From: Achromobacter kerstersii
GTDB taxonomy: Bacteria > Pseudomonadota > Gammaproteobacteria > Burkholderiales > Burkholderiaceae_B
Assembly (NCBI RefSeq): GCF_902859595.1
Contig: NZ_CADIJQ010000001.1
Location: 868,001-932,000, forward strand
Reading direction: 5' to 3'
Length of the DNA stretch: 64,000 nucleotides
The notes beneath the pieces were generated by a model, which saw only the letters and a program-made list of their open reading frames with translations, was not told the DNA's origin and did no database searches. Of the stretch, positions 1-8,796 are shown in pieces (the stretch's first letter is position 1; every line of letters begins with the position of its first letter). The position numbers and the translations under genes were made by a program.

Positions 1-299
1 AACGTACCGAGCACTTGGGACAGATGATCCCGCTTGTACAGCTGCCGCAATATGGTCATTTCCAGCAGTACGCCCACACATGCTGTCAGGCCGATTCCCA
101 GCAGCATGCCCAGCCAGAAGGAATCCAGCGCCTGTGCCAATGTCGCTATCAGATACGCCCCGATCATGTACAGCGACCCATGCGACAGGTTGACGAGATC
201 CATGATGCCGAAGACCAACGTGAGACCGGCGGCAAGCAGGAAAAGCATCAACCCGAACTGGATGCCGTTGAGCGTCTGCTCAAGAACGATCATGTTCAT
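1..299 (-). CDS. Branched-chain amino acid-type ABC transporter permease (LivH family), partial
   Basis: N-terminal part of an inner-membrane permease; the gene continues past the left edge. Read on the minus strand from ATG 299, it begins MNMIVLEQTLNGIQFGLML and continues through GLTLVFGIMDLVNLSHGSLY, the hallmark first helices of LivH-type permeases. The ATG overlaps the stop of the upstream binding-protein gene (ATGA), so the two are translationally coupled. LivH works with LivM, LivG and LivF to import branched-chain amino acids or, in catabolic clusters, aromatic acids. The substrate here is unknown. Confidence 0.85.
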   Translation of the reverse strand, partial: MNMIVLEQTLNGIQFGLMLFLLAAGLTLVFGIMDLVNLSHGSLYMIGAYLIATLAQALDSFWLGMLLGIGLTACVGVLLEMTILRQLYKRDHLSQVLGT

Positions 300-1492
300 T
301 TCATCTTGCATTCGGCTGCGAACGCATCCTTGTGATTGGCGAGCACGGTGCCGATCAGCCGATTGCCGAGCGTGCCGCCTGGGAGGGCCTGGACCTGGCG
401 CATGTAGATGTTCTGGATTGGAAATTGGTTGGTGTTGAATGCGAACTGACCGCGTACCGAGGCAAAGTCGGCACTTTTCAGTGCGGCGCGAAATGCCTCC
501 TTGTCCGTAACATTGCCACCGGTCTTTCGTACCGCGCTATCAATCAGGCGGGCCACATCGTAGGATTGCGAGGCATACAGCGTCGGCATGCGGCCGTACG
601 TCATGTTGAAGTCCTTCACAAATCGCTTGTTGGCCTCGTTATCGAGGTCGAATGCCCATTGCGACGCATTGAACAATCCGGTCAGCGGTGCTCCTACCGA
701 TTTGATGACGTCTTCGTCAGCTGAGAATCCGGTGGTCAATATGGCCATCTGTTTCTCCAGACCCGCCGCATTGAACTGTTTGATGAAGTTGATGCCCAGG
801 CCGCCCGGCAGGAAGTAGAACACCGCGTCGGGCTTGAGTGACCGCAATCTTGCCAGTTCTGCCGAGTAATCGAGCTGGTCGAGCTTGGTGTAGATCTCGT
901 CTGCGATCTTCCCGTTGTACAGACGCTTGAATCCGTTGATCGACTCGCGGCCGCCTGGATACGCAGGCGCTACGACAGCAACCGTCTTGTAGCCCTTTTC
1001 ACTTGCAAATTTTCCCATCGCGGCAGGCAGATCTTCGGCCTGCCAGGCGACGGCAAAGAAATGCGGATCGCATTTTTCGCCGGCGTAATCCTGGGGTCCG
1101 GTATTGGGCGAAATATAAATTGTGCGGCTCTGCAGGATCTGCGGAAGAACAGGCAACAGCACGTTGGAAAAAGCCATGCCAGTGATCAGGTCCACCTTGT
1201 CTCGCTTGATCAGGCGATCCACCGTTTTGCGAGCCGCCCGCGGATCCTGATGATCGTCGACGATGGTCATGTCGACATCCATGCCGCCCAGCTTGCCGCC
1301 GGAATGCTTCAGACCCAGATTGAAGCCGTCACGGATTTCGTTTCCGATCACGCTGCCCGGACCGGACAGCGTGGTCAGGAAACCGATCTTCAGTGTGGCG
1401 GCAGTTGCTGCGAACGATGTGCCGCACAGGACGCCCGCAGTAAGGAGGGCAGCCGGCAAACGAGTCAAGCGGCAGAAAGGCGTTGTTGTCAT
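296..1492 (-). CDS. ABC transporter substrate-binding protein (LivK / type 1 periplasmic binding fold)
   Basis: Periplasmic receptor for the permease that follows it. The 398-residue product has a cleavable signal peptide (hydrophobic segment about residues 11-31 ending near AATAA), then a mature start LKIGFLTTLSGPGSVIGNE, the standard opening of Peripla_BP_6 proteins. LTTLSGP and the later YPGGRE and YDVARLID stretches are typical. The family binds amino acids, but members in catabolic clusters often bind aromatic acids. Next to a dioxygenase operon read in the opposite direction, uptake of the substrate of that operon is a reasonable inference. Confidence 0.88.
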   Translation of the reverse strand: MTTTPFCRLTRLPAALLTAGVLCGTSFAATAATLKIGFLTTLSGPGSVIGNEIRDGFNLGLKHSGGKLGGMDVDMTIVDDHQDPRAARKTVDRLIKRDKVDLITGMAFSNVLLPVLPQILQSRTIYISPNTGPQDYAGEKCDPHFFAVAWQAEDLPAAMGKFASEKGYKTVAVVAPAYPGGRESINGFKRLYNGKIADEIYTKLDQLDYSAELARLRSLKPDAVFYFLPGGLGINFIKQFNAAGLEKQMAILTTGFSADEDVIKSVGAPLTGLFNASQWAFDLDNEANKRFVKDFNMTYGRMPTLYASQSYDVARLIDSAVRKTGGNVTDKEAFRAALKSADFASVRGQFAFNTNQFPIQNIYMRQVQALPGGTLGNRLIGTVLANHKDAFAAECKMK

Positions 1493-1734
1493 GTCAGTGT
1501 TCCGAAGATGCGAGTTGATCCCTGCGACCTATTTGACGGACGGCCCATTCTGGCGAAGGCACTGCTGCAGTGCTATCCAGATCTTGCAGACGTCGGCGGC
1601 AACTTATCCGTCACTTGCTGTCCGGCGCAATCGGCGGCCATGCAAGGACAAATGCCGGCGATCACTGGATATTGCGCGATGAAGGGCGGCGGGATAATTC
1701 ACCACCGTCTGGCGCTCAGCGCTGCTGGCGTCAC
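1493..1734. promoter_or_regulatory. Divergent intergenic region between transporter and dioxygenase operons
   Basis: About 240 bases separate the minus-strand binding-protein start from the plus-strand reductase start. It should hold both promoters. I see no clear -10/-35 pair, operator palindrome or riboswitch. The plus reading frame is open upstream of 1735, but that stretch has no recognisable protein. Confidence 0.4.
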
Positions 1735-2712
1735 ATGAAACGCGGAGGCAATGTGGGGAGCACGATCGTTTTGCGCATAGAGCGGGCAGAGGCGATCACG
1801 TCAAGAGTGCGTCGGCTGGTGCTGGTCGCAACCGATGGTGCGCAGCTCGAATCGTTTGCGCCTGGCTCGCATATCGAGCTTCATGTACCCGCGTCGGGAA
1901 GCCGTCCGCTGATGCACCGTGCCTATTCGCTGGTGCGACCTCATACCCCTGGAAACGCCTACGAGATCGCGGTTCAGCTCGAAGGTCAGGGCACGGGCGG
2001 ATCCCGGTGGGTGCATGAATTGTCGGTCGGCCAGACGGTTGCCGCGTCTTCGCCAAGAAACGACTTTCCCATGCGGGGAATGGACTCCCGGCCGCTGTTG
2101 ATCGCGGCAGGAATAGGCATCACACCGATCCTGTGCATGGCCCTCGACCTGCAGCGCCAGGGAAAACAATTCGATCTGCATTACGTCGCCCGAGAGCCAA
2201 GCGATGCCGCGTACGCCGACGAGGTGAGGGCGCTACCGAACGCACATTGCTGGTTCGACGGCGGCGATCCATCCAAAGGCATTCCTTTACGCAAGGCAAT
2301 TGGCGCCTCGCAATCCGGGCGGCATCTGCATGTGTGCGGGCCTAAAGGCTTCATCGCTGCAACTCTGGACGCAGGCCGCGAGCTTGGATGGTCTGAAGAT
2401 CATCTGCACTGCGAACTATTTACCGGAAGCTTGCCTGTAGGTGGCGACCGCCCGTTTGTAGTGGAGCTCAGGCAAACCGGGATGACTGTCGACGTTGTCG
2501 CAGGGCAATCCATCATGGAAGCCATGGAGGCTGCCGGAATCGACACGATGTTCGATTGTCGTCGTGGCGACTGCGGCATCTGTACCGCTCAAGTCATAGA
2601 AGGGCAGGCCGAGCATCGGGATTCCTGCCTGAGCAGCAGGGAGCGCGAGGCGGGCAGTATCTGTATCTGCGTCTCGCGATCGATGTCGGAAAAACTGGTG
2701 CTGGACCTCTAA
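1735..2712 (+). CDS. PDR/VanB-type oxidoreductase, reductase component of the Rieske dioxygenase
   Basis: Electron-transfer reductase of 325 residues, taking electrons from NAD(P)H through flavin to a plant-type 2Fe-2S centre. Domains in order: flavin-binding barrel with RAYSL at residues 62-66, nucleotide-binding domain with AAGIGITPIL near 124-133, and a C-terminal ferredoxin domain with CRRGDCGICTA followed by the fourth cysteine in DSCLS. The start is ATG 1735 rather than an upstream in-frame codon, because similarity begins about residue 10 (IVLRIERAEAITSRVRRLVL). It ends 15 bases before the oxygenase alpha subunit with a good ribosome site between, so it is the first gene of the dioxygenase operon. 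Confidence 0.9.
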   Translation: MKRGGNVGSTIVLRIERAEAITSRVRRLVLVATDGAQLESFAPGSHIELHVPASGSRPLMHRAYSLVRPHTPGNAYEIAVQLEGQGTGGSRWVHELSVGQTVAASSPRNDFPMRGMDSRPLLIAAGIGITPILCMALDLQRQGKQFDLHYVAREPSDAAYADEVRALPNAHCWFDGGDPSKGIPLRKAIGASQSGRHLHVCGPKGFIAATLDAGRELGWSEDHLHCELFTGSLPVGGDRPFVVELRQTGMTVDVVAGQSIMEAMEAAGIDTMFDCRRGDCGICTAQVIEGQAEHRDSCLSSREREAGSICICVSRSMSEKLVLDL

Positions 2713-2727
2713 CTCAGGGAGAACTCA

Positions 2728-4038
2728 ATGAGGCTTACCAACGAAGCGCTGGCTGGACTCGTAAGAGAAGATAGCGTGCACAAGAGTGTGTACACGGACC
2801 CCGACATCTTTGCGCTGGAGATGCAGCGGATCTACGGCAAAGCCTGGGTCTACGTCGGTCACGAAAGTCAGGTGGCCACAGCAGGTGATTATCTGGCCAC
2901 CCGTATCGGGGACCAGGATGTAGTCATGGTTCGTTCACAGAGCGGCGCAATCAATGTGGTCTACAACCGCTGTCCGCACAAGGGTGCGAAGCTGGTTGGC
3001 GAAGGATGTGGCAACACCGGAAAGTTCTTCCGATGTCCCTACCATGCATGGACGTTCAAGCTGGATGGCAGCCATTTTTCGCTTCCGTTGCGCAATGGTC
3101 TCGAAGGCACCAATTACGACCCGGAAAACCCTGACTTCTCGATGAAGAAGCTCGCCCGTGTCGACACCTACCGCGGCTTCGTGTTTGCAAATCAATCCGA
3201 AACGGGCCCGGACCTCAAGACGTTTCTGGGCGGCGTCGCGTCCTCGATCGACAACCTGTGCGACCGTTCGCCGGTAGGCGAGGTCGAAGTGGCAGGGGGC
3301 GTGTTTCGTGTACTCCAGTTCTCCAACTGGAAAGTCTTCTACGAAAACCTGCACGACACGATGCACGCTCGCGTCACCCATGAATCGTCGTTTGTTGCTG
3401 CACGCGAGCAGGCAGCCGAAATCGGCGAAATGCCTTTCGAGCTGTTGATCATGGATGGCAACGGCGAGCCCTACGACTTCTGGGAGAAGCTGGAACTGCG
3501 CGCATTCGAGAACGGCCATGGATACATGGAAGGCATCTTCGACCCCAAAGCGGCCACCCGGGACCCCGTCACGCGCGAACATTTCCAGACGCTCGTCACC
3601 GCCTATGGCGAAGAGCGCGCGAAAGAGATTTTTTGCATGAATCGCCACAACACCGTGATCTACGGCAGCGGCGCACCTCACAACGTGTTCCAGCAGTTCC
3701 GCGTGATCCGACCCATGGCAGTGGATCGGACCATGGTTGAGATCCAGACGTTTAGGCTCAAGGGCGCACCGACGTCGGTCTTCGATCGGGCACTGACCTA
3801 TGCGAATCTGATCAATTCGCCTTCATCGAATGTCATGCCCGACGACGTCGAGGTCTACCGACGGTGTCAGGAAGGCAATAACACCAACGGTGGCGATTGG
3901 ATCAGCCATCATCGCTATGTTGGCACCGACAAACAGCTTGCTGATGGCATGGTCTCGACAAACGGCACGAGCGAGCTGCCCATGCGAAATCAGTTCCGCG
4001 CGTGGCGCGAATTCATGGTCGGCGACGTAAACGTCTGA
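2728..4038 (+). CDS. Aromatic-ring-hydroxylating dioxygenase, alpha (large) subunit
   Basis: Catalytic subunit of a Rieske non-heme iron oxygenase, which adds dioxygen to an aromatic ring or demethylates it. The Rieske 2Fe-2S site is complete: C82-P-H84 and C103-P-Y-H106. The mononuclear iron motif is also present: E206-N207, D210, H213 and H218 in the stretch NWKVFYENLHDTMHARVTH, with a candidate third iron ligand aspartate in VMPDDVEV near residue 370. D210 corresponds to the bridging aspartate between the two centres. At 436 residues the length is normal. Together with a beta subunit and a following dehydrogenase, cis-dihydroxylation is more likely than demethylation. The substrate cannot be read from the sequence. 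Confidence 0.93.
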   Translation: MRLTNEALAGLVREDSVHKSVYTDPDIFALEMQRIYGKAWVYVGHESQVATAGDYLATRIGDQDVVMVRSQSGAINVVYNRCPHKGAKLVGEGCGNTGKFFRCPYHAWTFKLDGSHFSLPLRNGLEGTNYDPENPDFSMKKLARVDTYRGFVFANQSETGPDLKTFLGGVASSIDNLCDRSPVGEVEVAGGVFRVLQFSNWKVFYENLHDTMHARVTHESSFVAAREQAAEIGEMPFELLIMDGNGEPYDFWEKLELRAFENGHGYMEGIFDPKAATRDPVTREHFQTLVTAYGEERAKEIFCMNRHNTVIYGSGAPHNVFQQFRVIRPMAVDRTMVEIQTFRLKGAPTSVFDRALTYANLINSPSSNVMPDDVEVYRRCQEGNNTNGGDWISHHRYVGTDKQLADGMVSTNGTSELPMRNQFRAWREFMVGDVNV

Positions 4039-4063
4039 CGCACCGGCAAACAGGAGAAGAATC

Positions 4064-4600
4064 GTGGTGTTGCTTGATCGCAGTTTCGACGTATCGATAG
4101 TGCCGCATGCCAAGGTATCGCTTGTCGGTGAACCACTGGACGTGCTTTCGCAATTCATTTTCGACGAAGCCCAGTTTCTGGATGACGGTGCTTTTGAGTC
4201 GTGGTTGCACTTGTGGGACGAAGACGGCAGGTATTGGGTACCGCGCTTTCACAAGCAGGTCGACCCGTTCGAACAGGTTTCCCTGTTCTGGGAAGACAAG
4301 ATGCTTCGTGAGTTACGGGTGCGCCGCATCTCCAATCCCCGCAACTGGTCGCAACAACCGCCCACCCGCACCAATCATCTGGTGGGCGGCGTCAGCGCCC
4401 TGGGTTTGGATGCCGCGGGCCGACTGATCGTGCGGTCGAGCCTGAACTTCACGGAATGGCGGCTCGAGCAACGGATGCTGGCTGCCACCGTGCATCACAA
4501 ACTCGTTCCAACCGAGTCAGGCGGGTGGCGCATCTACATGAAGCGCGTCGATCTCACCAACTGCGATGCCACGTTCGCCAACCTTGAGGTGTTCATTTGA
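4064..4600 (+). CDS. Aromatic-ring-hydroxylating dioxygenase, beta (small) subunit
   Basis: Structural subunit that assembles with alpha as an alpha3-beta3 hexamer. The 178-residue product has the NTF2-like fold typical of these proteins, recognisable from LSQFIFDEAQFLDDGAFESW near the start and WRIYMKRVDLTNCD near the end. A GTG start at 4064 is preceded by AGGAGA at a suitable distance. Its stop TGA overlaps the TTG start of the next gene by 4 bases, indicating translational coupling. Confidence 0.9.
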   Translation: MVLLDRSFDVSIVPHAKVSLVGEPLDVLSQFIFDEAQFLDDGAFESWLHLWDEDGRYWVPRFHKQVDPFEQVSLFWEDKMLRELRVRRISNPRNWSQQPPTRTNHLVGGVSALGLDAAGRLIVRSSLNFTEWRLEQRMLAATVHHKLVPTESGGWRIYMKRVDLTNCDATFANLEVFI

Positions 4601-5221
4601 GTGACGTCGGGGTTGCGCTTCTTGCGCTGCATTTTCAGAACGATGTGCTGCACGCCGACGGCAAAATCCGCGTCGGCATCGACGATGACAGCCGTCGCGC
4701 CGACTTGATCGACAACGCACGTCGTTTGCTGGCTGACGCCAGGAAACTCGGCTGGTTGATTGTGCACGTGCGGGTTGCCTTCCGACCCGATTACGCGGAT
4801 CTTCCGCGGAACATGCCCATTTTTGCTCGTGTTGCCGAGATCGGCGCGGTGCAGGATGGTTCGTTGGGGGGCGGAGTTTTTTGATGTCCTGGTGCCCCTG
4901 TTCAATGGCAAGGAGTTCGTTGTTACCCACAAGAGCATCAGCGCATTTCGTGGCACTCACCTGGACATTCTGCTGCGTCAGTGCCGCATTGGCCAGGTGG
5001 TCGCGGCAGGTGTGGCAACGCACTCTGTCGTCGAAGGCACGGTGCGCGACGCCGCAGAACACGGCTATCACGTCACCGTCATGGCCGATGCCTGCACGGC
5101 AGCATCTCGAACGGCACACGATGCCGCGCTTGCTTCCATGGTGCTGATGGCCGACGTCACGACATTCGGGTCTGGCGCATGGCGCGTTTTGACTCACCCA
5201 ACTCAAGAAGGTCTTGCATGA
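4597..5221 (+). pseudogene. Isochorismatase-like cysteine hydrolase family gene, frameshifted
   Basis: The first 90 or so codons from TTG 4597 encode an isochorismatase-fold start (LLALHFQNDVLH with the catalytic aspartate). The frame then runs into a stop at 4882. The rest of the protein, beginning WGAEFFDVLVPLFNGKEFVV and THKSISAFRGTHLD with the catalytic lysine, continues in another frame to 5221. The shift lies at 4869-4872, where one extra T in TTCGTTGGG would restore GSWGAEFFDVL if removed. The usual nucleophile position (GVATN-V-C-V) reads GVATHSVV, so the cysteine is absent. Known cysteine-free members such as EntB and PhzD act on vinyl ethers. It may be a real frameshift or a sequencing error; the coupled starts on both sides argue that the gene was recently intact. 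Confidence 0.85.
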
Positions 5222-6033
5222 AAGACACGGTCAACAAGCTAGCCGGCAAGGTCGCGCTGGTTACGGGCGCGACGAGTGGACTCGGCTTGGAGATCGCCCG
5301 GGAAATAGCCGCCGCGGGCGCCGCTGCGGTATTCGTGGCCGGTCGGGTTAGCGTGGCCGGACAGGCCGTCGTCGATGCCATCGGGCCGTCGGCGTATTTA
5401 ATGGTATTGGACATTACCGACGACGATGCCCTGGACCGATGCGTCGAGCGTATCGTGGCGCAATGCGGTCGGATCGACATCCTGATCAATTGTGCTGCGA
5501 TCTACGAAGACGCGGGCTTGGCATCATCACGTGCCCAATGGCACAGCACCCTGGATGTCAATCTCGTGTCAGCCGCAGTATTGACCGGCAAGGTGGCGCC
5601 CCACATGCCGCCAGGCAGCACCGTGGTCAATCTGTCGAGTACTGGCGGCAAGTTCGGCGCCGCAGGGCGTGCCGTGTATCCGGCTTCCAAGGCGGCCTTG
5701 CTTCAGATCACCAAGAACTTCGCAGTCGAATTGGCCCCAGCGGGCATCCGGGTCGTGTCGGTGTCGCCGGCGTGGACATGGTCGCCCATGCTGGCCAAGG
5801 TGAGCGGGGGATCTATCGAAGTAGCCGACCGCGTGGGCGCGGCTCTCCATCCGCTTGGTCGAGTCGGCCGTGGCGAAGAGATAGCAAAGGCGGTGGTCTT
5901 TGCGGTCAGCCCTGAAGCATCGTGGATTACCGGCACCGACATTGCAGTAGATGGCGGTTTTTCCTGCCTGGGCCCCGATCAGGGAATGTCAGCCCCGCGC
6001 TGGTTCGACAAGCTTGCGCACTCGCCAACGTAG
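5218..6033 (+). CDS. Short-chain dehydrogenase/reductase
   Basis: NAD(P)-dependent dehydrogenase of 271 residues, likely the step after ring dihydroxylation (dihydrodiol to catechol or equivalent). The cofactor motif TGATSGLG is at residues 16-23, LINCAAIY follows the NNAG position, and the catalytic YPASK is present. The C-terminal ITGTDIAVDGGFSC is characteristic. ATG 5218 overlaps the stop of the preceding hydrolase (ATGA), so this start is preferred over the longer open frame. It is the last gene of the dioxygenase operon, followed by a strong hairpin terminator. Confidence 0.92.
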   Translation: MKDTVNKLAGKVALVTGATSGLGLEIAREIAAAGAAAVFVAGRVSVAGQAVVDAIGPSAYLMVLDITDDDALDRCVERIVAQCGRIDILINCAAIYEDAGLASSRAQWHSTLDVNLVSAAVLTGKVAPHMPPGSTVVNLSSTGGKFGAAGRAVYPASKAALLQITKNFAVELAPAGIRVVSVSPAWTWSPMLAKVSGGSIEVADRVGAALHPLGRVGRGEEIAKAVVFAVSPEASWITGTDIAVDGGFSCLGPDQGMSAPRWFDKLAHSPT

Positions 6034-6063
6034 TCCGTTGTCAAGGGTCGGCTCACTGTGGTT

Positions 6064-6088
6064 ACAGGGGCGTGACGCCCCTGTTTTT
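6064..6088. terminator. Rho-independent terminator, convergent genes
   Basis: A perfect 9-bp stem (ACAGGGGCG / CGCCCCTGT) with a TGA loop is followed by five T on the plus strand. It lies between the convergent dehydrogenase (ends 6033) and molybdenum hydroxylase (ends 6095). It ends the dioxygenase operon; on the minus strand the tail is weaker. Confidence 0.85.
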
Positions 6089-6094
6089 CCAGAC

Positions 6095-8278
6095 TTATAC
6101 GGTTGCAGGGAAGGGGAGCGTGTAGAGGCGACGGCCGGTCAATTGGGCGAGCGCGTTTGCGACCGCGGGCGCCAATGGCGGAAGTCCAACCTCACCAATG
6201 CCCTCCGGCGGATTGTCGGTAGGTATGACTTCGACATGAACCAGAGGTGTGCCGTTGGCTCTGAGTATCGGATAGCTGTGCAGATTTTGCTGCTGGGCCT
6301 GGCCGCCCTTGTAGTCGAGCTTTTCCCCCAGCGCAGCCGACAGTCCATACAACGCCGACCCCTCGATCTGGGTCTTGATGTTGGCAGGACTGATCGCGTG
6401 TCCACAGTCGACTGCTGCCCACACCTCGTGTACCACGATCCTGCCTTCGGCAATCGACACGTCGACGACCATGGCAATGAAACTCTCATAGGCATCCGAA
6501 AACGCGAGGCCCAGTGCGTGGCCCGCTCCTCGACTGGCAGGGTAGTTCGCCATCTCTGCCGTTCTGCGCAGAACGGCTTGCGCGCGCGGCGAGGCGCGCA
6601 ACATGTCGAGTCGGTATTGCAAGGGGTCTTTCTTCAGATGCGCCGCGATCTCGTCGAGCAGGGTTTCCGCTGCGAACTTCGTATAGCTCGGGCCCACCCC
6701 ACGCCAATAGCCAACATCGATCCCACGCTTTTCCGGCAGGTGTTCTGCCAGCTGATTCGGGATGTCGTAGACATTCTCGCTGCCTTTCATGACGGTCGGA
6801 TCCTTGCCTCCGGTGGCGTCATACAGCGCCGGTGCAAGTCGGATGGTTGCGCCTTCGCTCGTGACACGATGCCTCCATCCGACAATGCGTCCGTCTGCAT
6901 CCAGGCCGGCGCTCAGGTGTTGGGCAGTCATGGGCCGCGGCTTGGAGCGCTGAAAATCGTCTTCGCGCGTCCAGATCACCTGTATGGGTGTGTCGGGCAT
7001 CTGCTTGGCGATGAGCACCGCATCAATGGCAAAATCCACTTCGGCCCGACGCCCGTACCCCCCGCCCAGCAACGTGATGTTGACCTTCACGTTCTCGGGT
7101 TTGAAGCCTGACTGGATGGCGACCCCGAGCACGCCACTCGGGATCTGGGAAGGCGCCCAGATCTCGATCTTGTCGCCTTGGACCCAGGCGGTGCAATTCA
7201 TGGGTTCGAGAGTCATCTGCGCCATGTGCGTCGACCGGTAGGTCGCGGTGAACGTGCGAGCCGCGCCATTGATGGCAGCCTGCGCATCGCCGCGCTTGTT
7301 CCACGTCGTTCCGGCCTCTGTCATTTGCTTCGCACGCGCGACGTATTCGGTCATGACCTCGTCGCTATCGTAGGAACGACCGGGTGCGTCGTGGCTCCAA
7401 GTTACAACCAGCAGATCTCGCGCTTTCTTTGCCGTCACGAATGAGTCGGCTACGACCGCCACCCCATACGGCAATGTGATGACTTTCTTGACGCCACTGA
7501 CCGCCTCAGCCTCCGTACTATCGACCGATAACGGTTTTTCACCCTGAACCTCGGCGTACTTGACGGCCGCCCACCCCATGCCTGGCAGCCGAACGTCGAT
7601 ACCGAAGATAGCACTTCCGTCGGATTTGGACGGGACATCGATTCGTGGAACATCCTTGCCGATGAGTGTGAAGGCCGACATCGGCTTGAGCATGCTCTTG
7701 TCGACGACGGGCAGAGTCGTTGGCGCCTTTGCGACTTTTGCAAGTTCGCCGTACGTCATGCGGCGATTGCTGGACTCGTGGATCAGCGTGCTCTTTTCGG
7801 CGCGGACTTCCGTTGGGGGCACGCCCCAGATGTCGGCGGCGGCCTGCTCCATGACCCTTCGCGCCTGAAGTCCCGCAAGTCGAAGCGGCAGGTAGTAGCC
7901 GCGAACCGTGCGAGATGAGCCCGTGACCATCGCGCCGCCAAAACCCGGGTTGCCGAATGTCCCTGGATTCACGGGAGATTGTTCAACCCTTACAGTGCTC
8001 CAATCGACTTCCATCTCTTCGGCCAACACCGTGGGCAACGACGTCATCGTGCCCTGGCCCATTTCGGCAGCAGGCGAATAGATGGTGACCGTGTTGTCCG
8101 AGGCAATGCTGACCCACGCGACCGGGCTGAACACCGAGGCCGCCTCGGGGGCAAGTGCGCTTGCCGGTTCGGGCGCCTGTTCGGCATCCCGCCATTTCCA
8201 CGCGCCGAATGCGACACCAACGGCTGCGACGCCAGATCCGGCGATGAACATGCGGCGGGTAATTCTGCTATTTGGCAT
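6095..8278 (-). CDS. Molybdopterin cytosine dinucleotide hydroxylase, large subunit (isoquinoline 1-oxidoreductase beta-like)
   Basis: Large subunit (727 residues) of a xanthine-oxidase-family hydroxylase that puts oxygen from water onto a heteroaromatic or aldehyde carbon. It starts with a twin-arginine signal (SRITRRMFIAGSG), so the complex is probably exported folded to the periplasm, as in IorB-type and aldehyde oxidase enzymes. GMGWAAVKYAEVQGEKPL and LLGGGYGRRAEVDF are molybdopterin-binding motifs. The catalytic glutamate is in GIGEVGLPP near the C terminus. The start overlaps the end of the small-subunit gene by 11 bases. The family includes isoquinoline, quinoline and nicotinate hydroxylases; an N-heterocycle substrate would suit the neighbourhood but is inferred. 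Confidence 0.88.
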   Translation of the reverse strand: MPNSRITRRMFIAGSGVAAVGVAFGAWKWRDAEQAPEPASALAPEAASVFSPVAWVSIASDNTVTIYSPAAEMGQGTMTSLPTVLAEEMEVDWSTVRVEQSPVNPGTFGNPGFGGAMVTGSSRTVRGYYLPLRLAGLQARRVMEQAAADIWGVPPTEVRAEKSTLIHESSNRRMTYGELAKVAKAPTTLPVVDKSMLKPMSAFTLIGKDVPRIDVPSKSDGSAIFGIDVRLPGMGWAAVKYAEVQGEKPLSVDSTEAEAVSGVKKVITLPYGVAVVADSFVTAKKARDLLVVTWSHDAPGRSYDSDEVMTEYVARAKQMTEAGTTWNKRGDAQAAINGAARTFTATYRSTHMAQMTLEPMNCTAWVQGDKIEIWAPSQIPSGVLGVAIQSGFKPENVKVNITLLGGGYGRRAEVDFAIDAVLIAKQMPDTPIQVIWTREDDFQRSKPRPMTAQHLSAGLDADGRIVGWRHRVTSEGATIRLAPALYDATGGKDPTVMKGSENVYDIPNQLAEHLPEKRGIDVGYWRGVGPSYTKFAAETLLDEIAAHLKKDPLQYRLDMLRASPRAQAVLRRTAEMANYPASRGAGHALGLAFSDAYESFIAMVVDVSIAEGRIVVHEVWAAVDCGHAISPANIKTQIEGSALYGLSAALGEKLDYKGGQAQQQNLHSYPILRANGTPLVHVEVIPTDNPPEGIGEVGLPPLAPAVANALAQLTGRRLYTLPFPATV

Positions 8279-8750
8279 TCATCGCTCCGGAATCCGTCGT
8301 CTTGCCCGCACTTATCACGGCCGAAGCGATCTGGTTGTAAGTTGCGCAGCGGCACAGGTTGCCTTGCATCTTCTCGAGTACGTGGGCGCGCACCAGCGGC
8401 ACAGTGGCCGCCGCGATCACGTTCGCGGCGGTCATCAGCTGACCGGACTGGCAATAACCGCACTGCGGAACTTGATGGTCGATCCAGGCCTCGTACAGAC
8501 GCTTGCCGATATCCGTCCTGACCAGGCCTTCGATGGTCATGATGTCGGCACCGGCCACGGTCGATACCGGCAATACACAGGACCGCGTCGGTTGCCCATT
8601 TATGTGCACCGTGCATGCACCGCACTGCGCGACCCCGCATCCGAACTTCGTGCCGGTCAGTTTCAGTTCGTCTCTGAGCACCCATAGCAAAGGCTTGTCG
8701 GCGGGAGCCTGCACCGAAACCTTCTGACCATTCACCGAGAAATCAACCAT
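8268..8750 (-). CDS. 2Fe-2S small subunit of the molybdenum hydroxylase (isoquinoline 1-oxidoreductase alpha-like)
   Basis: 160-residue electron-transfer subunit with two 2Fe-2S domains. The N-terminal plant-type cluster uses C38, C43, C46 and C58 (CGVAQCGACT, then RSC). The C-terminal all-helical cluster shows CGYCQSGQL and LCRCATY. It passes electrons from the molybdenum subunit encoded immediately downstream. No signal peptide is seen, consistent with co-export through the Tat signal of its partner. Confidence 0.92.
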   Translation of the reverse strand: MVDFSVNGQKVSVQAPADKPLLWVLRDELKLTGTKFGCGVAQCGACTVHINGQPTRSCVLPVSTVAGADIMTIEGLVRTDIGKRLYEAWIDHQVPQCGYCQSGQLMTAANVIAAATVPLVRAHVLEKMQGNLCRCATYNQIASAVISAGKTTDSGAMNAK

Positions 8751-8796
8751 CCGTGTCCCTTGTGTGTTGATCGTGCGAACGTGCGCGCGGGTCCTG

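Noticed and set aside
2935-3681. Long minus-strand open frame opposite the dioxygenase alpha subunit
   Set aside because: It is an antisense shadow of a clear Rieske oxygenase gene and shows no protein family features.
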